From NCBI RefSeq assembly GCF_964275005.1, contig NC_092696.1, positions 25,054,972 through 25,118,971 of the forward strand: a stretch of 64,000 nt of DNA, in the 5' to 3' direction. Below the pieces are notes generated by a model. That model saw nothing but the letters and a program-made list of their open reading frames with translations, was not told the DNA's origin and did not search any database. This stretch comes from Diadema setosum (lineage: Eukaryota > Echinodermata > Echinoidea > Diadematoida > Diadematidae). Position numbers and translations under genes: made by a program. This document shows, one piece after another, positions 1-14,400 of this stretch. Within the stretch, counting starts at the first letter, position 1. The number at the start of each line of letters is the position of its first letter.

Positions 1-1939
1 TTCACATCTTTGCTTTCTGCTGTGGTACCAAGAAACTCCATCACAAAGAACGACACTCTATATCTTTTGAATGGAGACTACCACCACGTCACTATGTCCA
101 TGGAATATTAAGAAGGCCAGCTGGATTGTCCAGTCTTCTCGACTACAGAAAGACTACACCCAGAGTGAAAATCAATTTGAAAAGATAAGGCAGTGCACAA
201 CGGTGACAGATCTATGTATCAAAATATTACTTAAATTGGCAACAACAAAAAAGTAAAAAAAAAAAAAGTTAAGACTGTTTGATAGTGGCTACGGTGTACA
301 TAATTTCACACTGTGTACTATTTAAAAGGCATCATATGAATTAGCTGTCTTTGACATGATCTTCTTCTGTAGTGGGCCTCTGCTGATATTACCCTTTAGA
401 ACCTACCAGTACGCTGTAGATGGCTCTTGTGACATCAACCTCTATACAATTAGTCATATGACCGCATTATGACCAATCACTGACCACTATTCATGTAGAC
501 CATTTCACATAGGGAGGATATGAACCAGGTATAGAAACACATAATTCAACTGCCCATGCCCACACATACACAAACTATTGCACGCACAAATTTGCACACA
601 CATACATGGGCAGTCATTTCTTAAAGGGGCCACCATTGACAGTGGTTCCCATAGCAACGGGTAAACTTTCTCTTCCTGACAAAATCTGCAAGTACAAGCA
701 TGAAATATCATGAGAAAAACTATGGGGATAAAACCCAAGGTTCATTTTTTATATCTACTTGTATAACAGCTTAGAATATACTAACTGCGAAACCCAAGTA
801 GTTTTTGGTGTTCTTTTTATGATGTCAGTTTCAGATAACCTGGTCACATTCAAACTTTCATCACTGTTTCTATTTCTTTCAAATTTTCACAAATCTGTTG
901 CTTGTAGTTGACTGCAGATAGTTGGAACAATCCTCTTTCCAGGGTCAACACACTTATGTCTTTCTGCTGCTAACCTCATACTCTTCACTGACAATGAAAA
1001 GAGGCTTTGTTTTCACACAGAAAATAAATACAGAGGTATAACTTTCTGCTTGACTGAAATTCTGTCAGATCTTAAAATACTAGTAGATATGTTTGAGAAT
1101 CAAAGAATGCACAGTTCTGCGCTCATGTGACAATCACTATACAATGTAAATGCTACCCTGATTACCAGAAGGCATATACAATGTACTGTAAAGACGTTAT
1201 TTTTGTTTACAGTCATTTTAGCCACTGAGAAGGTCACAGATGTTTTTGTGAGATGTTGTTTTCACAATTTGACACCGAGGCTCTTGTAAGTGCACTAATG
1301 CCTGTCCGTTCACTTTGCCACTTTACTGTACGTGTACTTAGAATACAACTGAGCGCACAAAGATACTTTGAGCGATCAAAATCAGGTGGTGATATTTTCA
1401 CAAGTTGTTAAATTTGCAGCCAAATGGTGATTTGCAAAATTCGCAAAAAAAAATTGAACCTTTGTGAAAATAAGGGTTTTTACAGTAATAATGTGAATTT
1501 GACACTTGTCACTTGAGGGTTGGAGGTCAGAGTCATAAATGCTTACAATTTGATGAATCAATTATTCAAAACCAATTCTTCCTATCCAATGGGTTAAGAA
1601 TCCACAGGGGAAACAAGTGAGTTATGTTAAGTCAGCCATTTAATGGCACTGAAATCTTTGACACATTATCAAAGCAGAAGAGTGATGCAAAGATTTATGG
1701 CCCAGAGCAGGGTGTGCGAGGCAGCTTGTCCAAACAATTACACGCAGCTTCTCTTTTCATAGTTTCTATTCAAATGAGGTTTTAGTAGGTGAGCGTGCAC
1801 AAGAGCTGCACTAGCCTGCAATAGCCTAGCAGCCCTATCAGCAAGTGGAATGAAAAGAACTTGTGAAAAAAACTTCACCTTGCTTTGCTGTGCATGCTTT
1901 CAAGGCTGATTATGAGCTTGTGATGGAAGCTGGAGATGC
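1..1939. other. AT-rich DNA downstream of CARS1, no gene seen
   Basis: All open frames here are short and none resembles a known protein. The stretch 1420-1490 resembles the arm of a short inverted-repeat element (TTCGC-rich, ending TTTTTACAGTA). Part of the region nearer 2955 may be CARS1 3' UTR. Confidence 0.5.
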
Positions 1940-2130
1940 CAGTACAAGTGACTCCCATTATACCAAAGTCCTCGGGACCGGCAGTTTTCTTTCGTTATAT
2001 AAAAAATTTCATTAAATCTGAACAAATACAGTGTATAAGGATATCCAGCTGATAATTTCAGGCTATTAATTTTACTTCGTTGTATCCAAAATTTCGTTAT
2101 AACCAAGTTCGTTTTAACAGGAGTGTACTG
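1940..2130. mobile_element. MITE, Tc1/mariner (pogo-like) type
   Basis: It begins CAGTACAAGTGACTCCCATT and ends with the inverted partner GGAGTGTACTG. TTCGTTATA motifs recur inside in inverted arrangement, and TA follows the 3' end. It is about 191 bp with no coding capacity. Identity is inferred from the CAGTACA termini and the TTATAACGAA-like interior. Confidence 0.6.
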
Positions 2131-2284
2131 TAATATGTAACATACGAGGAACATCTCCAGTGAAAGATGGATATTATTCAGAGGGGTGAAGGTTCAGGTG
2201 TAAGTTTCTTCAGTTTGTCTCCCTCTACAAATAAAATTTGTTAAGATCGCAACTGCTGATCTGTAAATTAACAAACATGTCGGA

Positions 2285-2330
2285 AAAAAGGAACCAGTGG
2301 GACTCGAACCTGTCATCTACTGCTTTCCAT
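2285..2330 (-). repeat. tRNA 3'-half-like segment (SINE remnant)
   Basis: On the minus strand the stretch reads GGTTCGAGTCC, a perfect RNA polymerase III B-box core. No paired T-stem and no correctly spaced A box are present. A decayed tRNA-derived SINE is likelier than a tRNA gene. Confidence 0.35.
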
Positions 2331-2955
2331 TCTATGCTACAAGCTGGAATATGCTTTCAGTGCTTTACATCATTCGTCAAAAAATGCCAAGCCAAGTTCT
2401 GTGTGACACGTAGTAGCAGATGTTGAAGCTGTATCATACACGCCTAGTTCAAATGTGACAACACTTTCACTGCTAGCTGCTGTTGACAACAAAAACAGTA
2501 GTTCATAAAGAGTATACTGGTTCAGTATCTACCCATACACAATTTTGTTTCTGAGCCAAGTAACTTTTTTTTCCAATTTGTCATACATTAGGTCTGTAAC
2601 CTTAAACCTGTCATTTCACTTTATCTTTTTCGAACCAAAGCATTAGTGTATTAAACATTGCCTTGGAGGTTCTCTCAGTATCAACATGCCTATGGTGCTT
2701 TTTTTCAAATCCCACATCAAAATATTCAGCCATGTTTAGTTCACATCAAAGCATAATATCTGAAAGCATTTTGAAAGCGCTATAAGACTACCAACTTTAG
2801 ATCAGTCCATTCTAAATATCATTTCTCAAGATGTGTTGATTTTCTCCATTAGACAGCTGACATGGCAAGGTTAGTATACAGTACACTGCATTGAATTTGG
2901 TCTGAACTGTAATGGTTGTGACATTTGACTGGTAGTGGGGCTAGGCTGCGTGAAC

Positions 2956-3123
2956 TCAATTGGAGCCCCCAGAGGCCCCCGCCCCGTCCCCTGCCCCCGG
3001 GCCCCCCTGGGTGCTCTGGAGGTATTCGTTGTAGAGTTTCTCCTGGGCCTGGTAGAGCTTGGCTAGTTTCTTGACCTGCTTGTTGCTCAGCTCCTTGCCT
3101 TCCTTGTCGTGAGTTGGCATGCC
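2956..3123 (-). CDS. CARS1: CARS1 coding exon 17 (C-terminus, stop)
   Basis: Acceptor GTGCAG. It encodes [20 protein letters not shown] and [13 protein letters not shown], then a Gly-rich tail ending GGSN and TGA at 2958-2956. The Gly/Ala-rich end replaces the short polar end of the vertebrate protein. The local DNA is GC-rich, unlike the rest of the gene. Confidence 0.94.
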   Translation of the reverse strand, partial: GMPTHDKEGKELSNKQVKKLAKLYQAQEKLYNEYLQSTQGGPGAGDGAGASGGSN

Positions 3124-6100
3124 CTGCACCATGGCAACAGGAGGAGGTGGTCAAAGGGAAAGATGACAAGATGAATTCATCATAAGATGAGATCCTCGGC
3201 TGAGAACCAGAAGGGCTTTATTGCTTCTTTTTTTTTTGTAACTGATTTATTTGCATCATTGTTAAAGAGCTCAATATCCTCTAAATTATGGTGTCATATC
3301 GAAGTTACATGTAATTTCATTGTCAATTAAATGTTAAAAATAAGAACTACAAAGGCGTTATTTTATATTTCAAACAATGCTTTATAAATCCACCTACTTT
3401 TGATCGAAGAAACTTTTTAATATCATTGATTGCTTCGTTTTTTATTTACGTTCAAAACTTAGAATGCGATAGTGCCCTTCTGGTTCTCAGCTGATGAGAT
3501 GCAGATGGAGATTTCTGGCTGACCATACACACTTTTTGTTCTCTTTGCACTTATTGCTTGCATGCAACTACTGTGACATTGCATAACAAATTAAAAACTC
3601 TCTTTAATGTTTACTGGATGTGCCTTATAAATTGTTTGATAGATTTGTCTACAAACAATTCCTCCATCTCCACTATACAATACAATGTGTACTAGTGCAT
3701 GCTGATATTTGATGTTCAGTAACATACTTAGGCATGAAAATTTGACTTTCTATTGCACAATCTCTTTAATACTTGTCTCTTACATACAATGTGCATGCCC
3801 ATTCATTGTACAAAGAAGTTGATTTTAAAACTTAAAGATGTTTTGATTACCACAAAAATAAAACAAACAAACAAACAAAAATCCTTCTGCATGTACATTT
3901 GTACTTTAGTTAATGCATTCCACTTTCTGTGACATATGACAATTGATATAGTTAATACACATCAGATATTTAAGAAAATTCAATGAAAATATGCATTTGG
4001 GGTGGGTGAGATGATCAAAAAAGGAACATATCTCCAGCAACGATATATTGCATAGTGCAGTGTTAGCTGTTCAAGTGTGCACTGTGATCCTGGATTTCTT
4101 CACACACACACTGACAAAATAGTGTTCATCGTTGGAGTGACAACCCTCATATCTCAAATTTTGGTGAAAATAATCTTTTGAATAACTGTCAGATAATCAA
4201 TTAAGTGATGTCCTGTCCAAATCCTAGCTGTCTTACCCAAAAAACGAAGCCGCCACAGCACGTCAAAGGAAAGGCAATCCCATTTGTTATAGTGCTTTGG
4301 CTGTCATGTGTTTTTCACTCTCCTGAACTTTTCAACATTTTTGAGATACAAGGTTTTGGCTCTCACCTTGTCATCAAACTGTGAGTATTTGTCCGTCTCT
4401 TTCCTGAACATGTCTTGAGGAGGAATTCTCCGCTGTGCCTCCTTAGCAGCCTGCTTCTCTAGCTCTTTCTTCTTGGCCTCCTCCTTCTTTCTTCTCTTCT
4501 CCTCAGCTTGCTGCAGAGGAATAACGACGATTCAAAGCATTGAGAGGACAGTCTTCAGAGACTCATCACTTGAGACTCATTCATTGTGTTACTCTGTCAA
4601 AGCTGCTTGCTCTCAGGCAAAGAAATGTGTCACATATTAGCGCCATATTTTCATACTGTCATACAAGGAATCCTCATCATAATGATGACCTGAAAACCAA
4701 AAGGATTACCTTTCTACAATTTCTCTCTAGATCATGCTACAAAACAAAACAAAACAAAAATATAAAGAGATGCAACCTTCAAAATCACTTTGTTATGGGG
4801 GGTTGTTAAAGCTGACCCCTTTATAACGAGATTCCACTGTATTCAAAGATTGCTATGATTGACATTCCATTCATACTGAAATGAAAAATTAAAGGTCCTG
4901 TTTACCTTTGGGAGCAGTGATTTAATAATGTTCGAGATATCACATTTGATGCATATGTGTAGGTCAGTTGTATCACAAAACATCCTACCATATAAATATT
5001 TTGTAATAAAGCCGAAAATGTAAGGAGATCACTATTTTTCCCACTGAAACATAACTACATATGGTTTACTCTAGAAACATCTTTATTATAACTATTGTTC
5101 ACAATTTGTATATATCTAACAATACTTAACACTGATTATACTGATACAGATTTTGACATTGGTTGTTTCTATCCCTAACTCACATTTCAGAACTATTTTG
5201 AAGCACTCAAGCTGTTTTTTTATTTCATCTGCAAATGGTAAATAATGCCTTATTAAGTTTGGAATATTGACCAACCTGTCTGGCCAGCTCTCTTTCTTTC
5301 ATCAGTATATCTCTGTCCACCAGCTTGACCACCGAGTTCTGACCCTCTCGGTCCTCCAATCGCACCCCGAGGTCAGGCAGGACATCGTCTCTCAGCGCGT
5401 CACACAGCTGCAGTATTTCAGTGGCTGTATTGAGATGGGAGAAGATAGGGCCATGTGTAGTGAGGTATTTGTAAATGGAGCAGGAGGTCGAACAGAGCAG
5501 AGCATGTCCTGCTATGTCTGTTTCACAATAATGATGATCAATCCAATCCCTATCTCTGCAACTTGTTACTGCGTATTCTTAAAAATCTATCAAAAAATTC
5601 AGGCAACTTTGTACAATGCTGCTGAATACTGAAAATCATTGTGCCCTTTTCAAATTCTTGTGAAAAGAGGATTCAAATACACATACATTATTTTCATGAA
5701 TCTCCTAAGAGAGGTCCCATTGTATGAACTTATCAAAGGGCACATCAACAGCAGTAACAAAGAGCATCCTGTTCATAATCTTGAATTGCAGTCCAACCAG
5801 ATTACCATGATTTTGGTTCTTTACCGAATGTCTAGATGTTATTCACTACTTTTACATTAAAATGCATGTTAAATCAATATCAACATTTGGGCAAGAATCT
5901 GCCTGACACTCTTGAAATTCAACCTCAAGGTATGCAAACTTTTGGTATAAATATCAAAAGCTTGATCACATAATCTGCTAGGTATACTCAAAATTGGTCA
6001 AGGTCAGGTGGGAAATGGTAGCCACTGCAACCTCTCGGCAATTAGTCTAAGGGTGTTTCAAAGTGACTTTAAGTTTGCTGGGTTAAAGAACGTATGTACT

Positions 6101-9100
6101 AATAAAGATTTGGAAGTACACATTATTCTTGATTTTTTTTTTTTTTTTTTTGCTTTTTTTATTGGAGCTACATAGCTGAGTATGCAAACTCCTACATTTT
6201 CTCCACTACCCCAGGTGTGTACTACCACAATGGACATAAACTGTAAACACTTGCTGAACAATGTGCTTAAAAGAAACAGCATGGACATGTTGTGTGGGAC
6301 AAATAAAACTATTTATCATGTGACTTCATGGGCAAAGATGGTAACCCTTTGCAAATAATCATACCAAGAGCTAAGTAAAGGTTAAAGGTCAAATGTGCAC
6401 GTGAGACATGAGAAAAATTACCTTGTAGTGTTCTTGCTTTTTGACGGATGGTCTGCCGGAATTCTGCCAAGGCCTTGAGGTACGGTAGAACAGTCTGCTC
6501 CAACTGAATTGAAGAAAAAATGGATCTGAGTTAGGAATTAGAGCTGATGTAAAGAAAAGAGGATTCATAATTTCTATGACAGTGAAGACACTTGTCTCTC
6601 ACATACTTTCTTTCCACTATTTGCTTTTTTTCTTCCTCTCTCCCTGTCTCCATTTCTTATACAGTCAACCTTGCATACCTCGAATTAGTCGGGACTGAAG
6701 AAAATAGTTCGAGGTACGCGTATGTCAAATTTTCTTCGACGTATCCGACGTTTATCGATGTTCAACATGGTATCTGTTATAGTGCCTACCGATTGTTTGC
6801 ATGCTTTTCAATTGGAAATGAATCGACTTTTATATGAATTAATTGAATGATAAGCGAAATTGAAGTCAAAATTTCAGAAATAAAGATTTTGGTGGCCCAA
6901 TCGGGCCACCAAAAAAAGTTGGATGTTTCCCTTTACTTTTGAAAATGAACGGCGGTAACAATCGGCTCCGTAAGATGCCAAAATATATATCAGATGTTTG
7001 CTTTTAATTTTGGAGATGAATAACGGTAATACATGTACTTACATTCTACAGCAATGCCATTTGGAAAGACATATTGTGCAAACAATTGTACAGTTCAATT
7101 AATGCTTGTTTCCCTGATAAAGCACAATAAAAAAGAACTCCGGGGGCAATATTAAATGGGGAAAAATCACTGACCTCATAATAGCCCTAGATTAACATCT
7201 TTACAGGCATACAGTTCATCAAAAACTTCAGAACTGTTTACGTAACAAGACACCAAAAATCTACATCTAACCTATCCATGCTATCATTTGTTCAAAAAAA
7301 AAAAAAATGTTGACACTGATATAGTGACACTAGTTATGGTAAACATCTCACAATACTTTCAAAGTCACTGACTTTGTGTAGACAGTAGCAAAGTCAAAAT
7401 ATGACTACCACTTTGACCTATCATCTCTATCAGATGTCTAACAAAGGTCTTATCAATGAATTGCCCCATTATAGTATCTAGTTTGTTTAATGTGTCCTAT
7501 TTACACCTTTTCAGTATTAGAGCTGCTCTTCCAAGCAATCCTACTTCCTACTGTTATTATCATTGTCTCAGCACTGTCAGGTATCCCTCTATACACCAGA
7601 ATAAATAAGGACATTGTAGGCAAAAATCTTGCCTGAGGATGCCACCTCTGGGTAAGACTTGAAGTCATGGTTAAACCCTAAAGAGGCTGGGGGGAGGGCA
7701 GAATCTGCCCCCTTGATGTTTCGCGCAATAATTCTGCAATGCGTGAAGGTCTCGTCATGAGGCTTCTTTGCCTTTTTTTGTTTGTCTTGTGCAACTTTTG
7801 AAATGCCCACATGTACTGTTATAAAGCCACGCCTATTCTTGTAATTGCATGTCACCCCAAAATGGGCACAATTTTGTGATTTTGTGTACATTTAATATGG
7901 AAAACAGTGCTCTGTCATGAAACTCATAAAAACCTATTTTTACTATTAATTTACTTTGATTGATCAATTTTGTGCTGATTATGGTAGAAAAGTGGTCTGT
8001 GACAATTTCCAATAAAAAAAGGTCCAAAAACAAAGAAATACATAAGAAATTCCAAAAACAATTAAATATATAAAAATTTAAATGACTTTTGGAAGGTTTT
8101 TATGATGTACAATTGTATATGTCCCCCTCCTGCTTTAGCATAGCCCCCCCCCCCCCCAAAAAAAAAAAAAAAAAAAAAAAAATTAGGGTTAAGAATTTAG
8201 AGTCTTAACCAATAAACTGCAATGTGTAATTCTGGGTTACTCTAAACAGCAAATAAATTTACACAGTGTGACACACAAAAAAGATGCCTCTAGAGATTAC
8301 AATGTGAAGGAATATAAATGAAAAAGGGATGGCTTACATTGGCATTCTGTGCTGTTCCTCCAACAGGAAATCCAATGGGTTCATCTCCTTCTATTGCACC
8401 AAATATCTGTCAACATCAAAAAGAAAGAGAAAAGCTGGGAGGAAATAGTGTCAAACTGTTGAATTTGGAACCATTTCCCTGAACTCATTCCTTGCAACAT
8501 CACAAAAATCTCTATACATTTTTCTATACAACCCTCATGGTTCCTGAACGGCATGGGTAAAGTTGATTGCATCTTCGTAATTCACACACCACTCAGAATT
8601 ATGTGGCTCCTATTTGACCATGGAATTCCATAGCTTTTCACAAAATGTTTAATAGCCCTTGTACCCAATGCATTTTGAAATATACAACCATCTTTCTCAA
8701 ACAAACCATCTCACCTACTCTACCACTACTAGGAATAAATCACTCATTAAGTATATCATCCATATTTCTTGCCCATATGAAAACAATATGTTGAATGCAT
8801 GACTACGAATCACATGTTTAGATTTCTGAAGTAATAATGTGCGTAAAAGCACAGTAAGTTGGAAGTAACTATTTTTCTTTTCTCAACTGCACAAAGTTGC
8901 ACAACCAGCATATCATGTAAAAGTGGGACTGCATTTTGAGTAACAGCATTGTAAACGCATTTACACTTTTATCAACACTTGGAGGACTGGGACAATTGCC
9001 ATAATTTTCATAACTAAAATAAACCGTAGTTATGAAGTCTAATGTTCAGAATTACATATTTCTTTGGCATGTAATAGAACATATGACAGATAATCCTCCA

Positions 9101-11392
9101 ATGTGGTCGTCACATCATGTATGTTATATGTGTCACTACCTTGATAGATCTGAGTCATTTATCACTGGTCAATAGCCACATGCCACGCTTTGAATCGATT
9201 AGGATCCCATTATAACTTGGCTTGTAATCACTGTGAGAGTTGGCTCATTGAATGTGAGCATTATCCCAATCTATTAAAAATGCCTCACAAAATGAAGGTT
9301 GACAGGTACAGTGTTGGAAGCATACCACTGTTACTACTGCAATAAAAAGTATTCCACATACAAACTTTCTGAATCTGTACTTCATGGTGTAAATTGCAAA
9401 CTGTAAATACTCCACTTACCCTGAGCATCTTTGTGATGTACTTGGCAATGTTGCCTAGCAACAGTGCATCTGGCTGCGCCTTGGCAGACCGCCTCTCTTG
9501 GATGTAGACATTGCACTGTGCTACCACACCCCTCATAGCATCTAGTGCAGACCTTGTGTCAATGGAGTCACACAGAGCTATGTGCACCTTCTCCTGGCAC
9601 TCAAGGCATCTATGCAAGAAGATGATTTCAAAAACATCGACATGATGACACAGAAAATGAGATTTACATGACAAATGAAATGCTCAACCTCTCCTCATAG
9701 TGTTTCTCTCTCTCTTTGATAGTGGCTGTTACAGGAATCACAATTATCATATCAATTATTGCAGTAACAATCTATCATTTTTATCATTACTTTTGTTACT
9801 GTCACTTCACTTCTAATACATGTACATTAAAGGTATAATTTACCATTTGCAGATGAAACAAAAACCCAGCATTAGTGCTTCAAAATGGTTCTAAAATGTG
9901 AGTTAGGGATAGAAACAACCATGTAAAAATTTGAATCAGTATAATCCATGTTAAGTATTGTTAAATATACAAAATGTGAACAACAGTTATAATAAAAATG
10001 TGTCCACACTAAACCATCCACAGTTATTGTTTATTGAGAAAAACAGTGATATCTCCTTATATGTTAGGCTTTATTGCAAAAATTGTATATGGTAGGATGT
10101 TTTGTGATACAACTGACCTACACATATGAAGCAAATGTAATATCTTGAACATTTTTAAAATCACTGCTCCCAAAGGTAAACAGGACCTTTAACATAACAC
10201 ATAATCATAAATTATTGTTACCTGCACTGATGACATGATATGTGTTAAAGTATTCATTAGAACAAATCTTTTAGATGTATTGTAAATCACAAATATGTAC
10301 TATTTCAGCTTTTATGTTCTATCTTGGAAATTGTAAGTTCTCTTCACATTACAAAACAGAAATATTTTATATTGGCATACCGAATTGACATAGCAATTAT
10401 GATGCAAATGTCATCGGGGCTATTGTGTCTCTGCTGGAATAATTTCCCTTAGACAAAGGCTGAAGGCAAATTACCAGGAAATATTGTTTTTGCTATGAAG
10501 TTTGATTTAGTACACTGCTGTCACATACTAGAGAGGTCTCTTATTCTATTAAAGAATGAACACTATTATAACATACTTTTATTACAACTAATGCTATTTA
10601 ACTTGCCCACAAGTCCAAAGTTTCTTTCTATCTTGTTTTTCACATCCTGATATAACAGAGTGTTTCAAAAGTGATGAAGAGACTGGTATAACGAAAGTCT
10701 ACTGTCATATTCCTGCAAGTCATTCCTGCATTCTGTGTGTAAGTAAGTTTGCTCACTGTTGGTTAAGCTTGAGTTCTGGCTCTGTCCACTTGTGGAATGC
10801 ATCACAGCCACTGCTTGGAGAGTTGTGAATGATGTCTTTGACATTCAGGAAAAATTCCTGGAGAGACGGAAAAAAAAAGAAGTAAAAGAAACATGTTATA
10901 TGACTCCCCTTGCTATGTGACATAAGCAAAGAATTTGTAAAGCAACTGATGTTTTTCAGGAGTGAACAGAAAAATAAGCTTGTGAATATCAGCATATCAC
11001 AATCAATTAATTAAAGATAATGCCCACAAGATGAAATAAAAACAAAACAACACATTTTAATCGTTTACTTGTCTGAAGGCAACATAATAATACTTTATAA
11101 ATTTCAGAATTTCATGAAATCTACAGTGGCTTATTCCTTGCTTTAGGATATATATGCCACTCCATTTTTAGTCAACTTTAGAAGACAGACTGGAGTCAAT
11201 AAGATGGAGCAGTAGAAGTTTCATCAGAATTGTGCATAAGATGGATTGGTTGTAAAATGTCAAAGATTCATGTTTCCATGAATCCCTGATATGACTCTCA
11301 AATTTGATCAACATTCAGTTTGGAGATAGGTAAGTTTTAGCATGCTTTTTTTTTTTTTTTTTTGAAGACACATGTAACAATTACCAAACATC

Positions 11393-11439
<47 letters not shown>

Positions 11440-14400
11440 CATCTATCTATCTATACCTAAATAATCATGATTAACCCGTTTAACCTTCACCTGTTTCTGT
11501 AAGATAACCTTAATAATTGCAATGAAGAAATAAACTGGACTGAAACTGAAGTGAACTGGACTAAACAAGAAACCTCCTGATGATTTGTGAGCTGACCAAT
11601 TGGAGACTTTAGAAGTGATGACATCATCACCTTGTTCAATTTGCATACCTGGTTGTAAATCACAGGCATATTATGCCAAACCATCTGTAACTCATTGACT
11701 TCCTTATTTCATATCAGATTTGGATGAGACTTCTAGTGTACCATACTGATTGTCATATATTGACTCAATTTACTCTATTGACTACAATGCAGAATGCAGA
11801 ATTGCCTTTTAAGTGAAATCATGTCCTTGCAATGTGAATATCAAGCAATCAGAGAAAAAGAAAGAAAGAAAAACAAATTTATCCTGACAAATGTAAGATC
11901 TGGATTTACTGGCTCCAGGTTTGAACTACCTAATGTGCCCCATACAAGTCAATGTTTCAGATTATTTCACAATATGTTTCACAACATTTGGACGGATGAC
12001 AAACTCACATTAATCATCTTTTCATACTGTACAGCACTCTCCATGGTAGCTGTGGAGTAATCCAACGTGTCCTTCCATGAGTGCAACAGGAAGACCAGCC
12101 TGACAAGTGAATTGAATTCAAACTTTAGCTTCACATTAGCATCACCTAAATCTCAGATTTAAAATAGTGTCACTGAGTAGCCCTGGAACTCAGTACAAAT
12201 GGAAATGTAAAACCCTTGAATTGTCAATACATCTCAGCAACATTTAACATATAATGTATAAAACAAAGTTATAATTAAGCATCTTCACTTGCAGACTGAG
12301 ACTTTAACACATAAAGTACTTATTTCACCTCTCTTTCATTTTCTTGTGGTCTTAATATTCAGAGTTGAGAGGCGAGGCATTAGGTATCATTGTTCACATA
12401 TCATCGTTCACTACCACGAACTGACTTCAGCTCAGCGGCAGTGGCACTGCCAGGTTTAGATGTTCGTGACAAGGGTTCAAATCCGAAACTACTTCCTTCT
12501 TTTTCATTTGGTGTTTATAATGATACACATCTAAGTATAGTATGCTCCATCTGTATACCATTTTATTAATGGAGAGTAGCAGCAAAACAGAAAACTTCCA
12601 TCACTATACACTCTGTCTGAAAAAACAAAAAACCAAAACAAATTCCTTTAATTTTTCAAGAAAAGTCTGTTCATTATTCATTTTTGTGGCAGTTGATATC
12701 AACATATGGAGATTAGTGATGTATATGCAACAATGTTTGAATATTTGGTTTGATGAATTTCATAAATTCTTGCCACAGTCTATTACACATGATTATGCTC
12801 ACAAAGAGAGAATGACTTCATTTCTAGTGATTTTGCTATATATGAGTAGTTGCCACAACCATGGAGCTACTGTTTTAGCTCCATGTTGCATCAAAAGAAA
12901 GCCAAGATTCTCCACTGGTGTCAACTGGGACCTTTGGAACACATGGACACAATAAATATACAACTGTACAAGAGGTCTGAACACAGAAAAGAAAAATAAA
13001 TACTCTAAATATTCTGATAATATGATAAACTTTAAAGCTCTCACCTTATTTGTCGGGAGGAATATGTTTCGAGAGCTTGCTTGATAGTGACAAAATTCTT
13101 GAGTGATTTGGACATCTTGCAGCCTTGTATGGTCAAGTGGCCAGAATGGAGGAAGTAGCGAACCCAGTGGTCATTTCCATAGTATGCCTGGAAACAGTAC
13201 ATATTATTGACAGTATTATTAGTTTTATTGACATATGGGTGTACAATCCACAAAACTATATGAAAGTTTCCACTATTACAATATTTGCAACATATGAATT
13301 GCAAGACTTTGTTTGTTAAAACTTATTGAAAGAATGAGAAAACTTTCAGTATTGCTGGACATTAACATTACTAATCTCAGATCCAAAGAACAGAGGGCAT
13401 ACTAATGCTCCTAAATAGCTTAGTTTACTGAAGATGGTTATTCTGAAGAGTCAAGCAAGAAAACGTTCTGGTTTTCAGTCAGAGCGGATAACAGGAATAC
13501 AATACCTGAAATCTCATACACCTTTACTACAATCACCTAACATCAATTAATGCTCTGAGAGTCCAGTATCTTCTGTCACCATGTGCGATTAATGAAGGAT
13601 ATGAAGTTTTAATTTGTTGAAGACAAGTCCCAAGTAAACTCAGACAGGTGTCTATGAGAAATGCCTGTTATAGTAGAATCAGCTCCTTTTCAATTGGTTA
13701 AGGAGTGTTTGCTGGATGTGTCGATGCCTACCTCAGCCTGGGCTAACTCGTTGTCATGGTGAGGGAACTTGAGGTCCACGCCCCCTGTGTGGATGTCCAT
13801 GGATTCCCCTAGAATACTGCTTGCCATCACAGAGCATTCTATATGCCAACCTGGTCTCCCCTAGGAATAGACACAAACATGTATGGTATGTGCAGTAAAT
13901 ACATAAATTCATAGATACATCCATCCATCCATCTGTACATAATGCATAAATATGCACAGTATACATATAATTGTACATTTATGCGTACAGTACATGCACA
14001 TATATGTGTATGACATGTATATGGCATGTAGATTAAAAAAAAACACACAAATCAAAGCTGAGACAAATTTGAATGAGGAAAGTTAAAAAATTACTTACTA
14101 TACATAGGATGTTTAAAATAGAAGCAGCACAAATTATCACAAAACTACAGCACTTGTAGTCCTGAAGGTGGTAGTAGTAGCAGTAATATGAAAAATTACA
14201 ATAGCAACATCAATACATCATTACATCTAGTGCTGCACACATGTTCTGGAGTATTGGATACTTGTAAATAATATATTATGGGCCGTGACGCGAGAAAAGG
14301 GCCCTCAGGGCATTAAATACCGAAAGAGTTTTCACCTCTGCATTGTAGAAGGAACTCTGATGTATTTAGATATGCAAACCTTTTTCTGAAATTCCAATCC

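Noticed and set aside
2285-2330. tRNA gene on the minus strand
   Set aside because: Only the B box is good; the T-stem is mismatched and no A box lies at the right distance.
12428-12500. tRNA gene
   Set aside because: A and B boxes are present, but the T and D stems do not pair; a SINE head explains it better.
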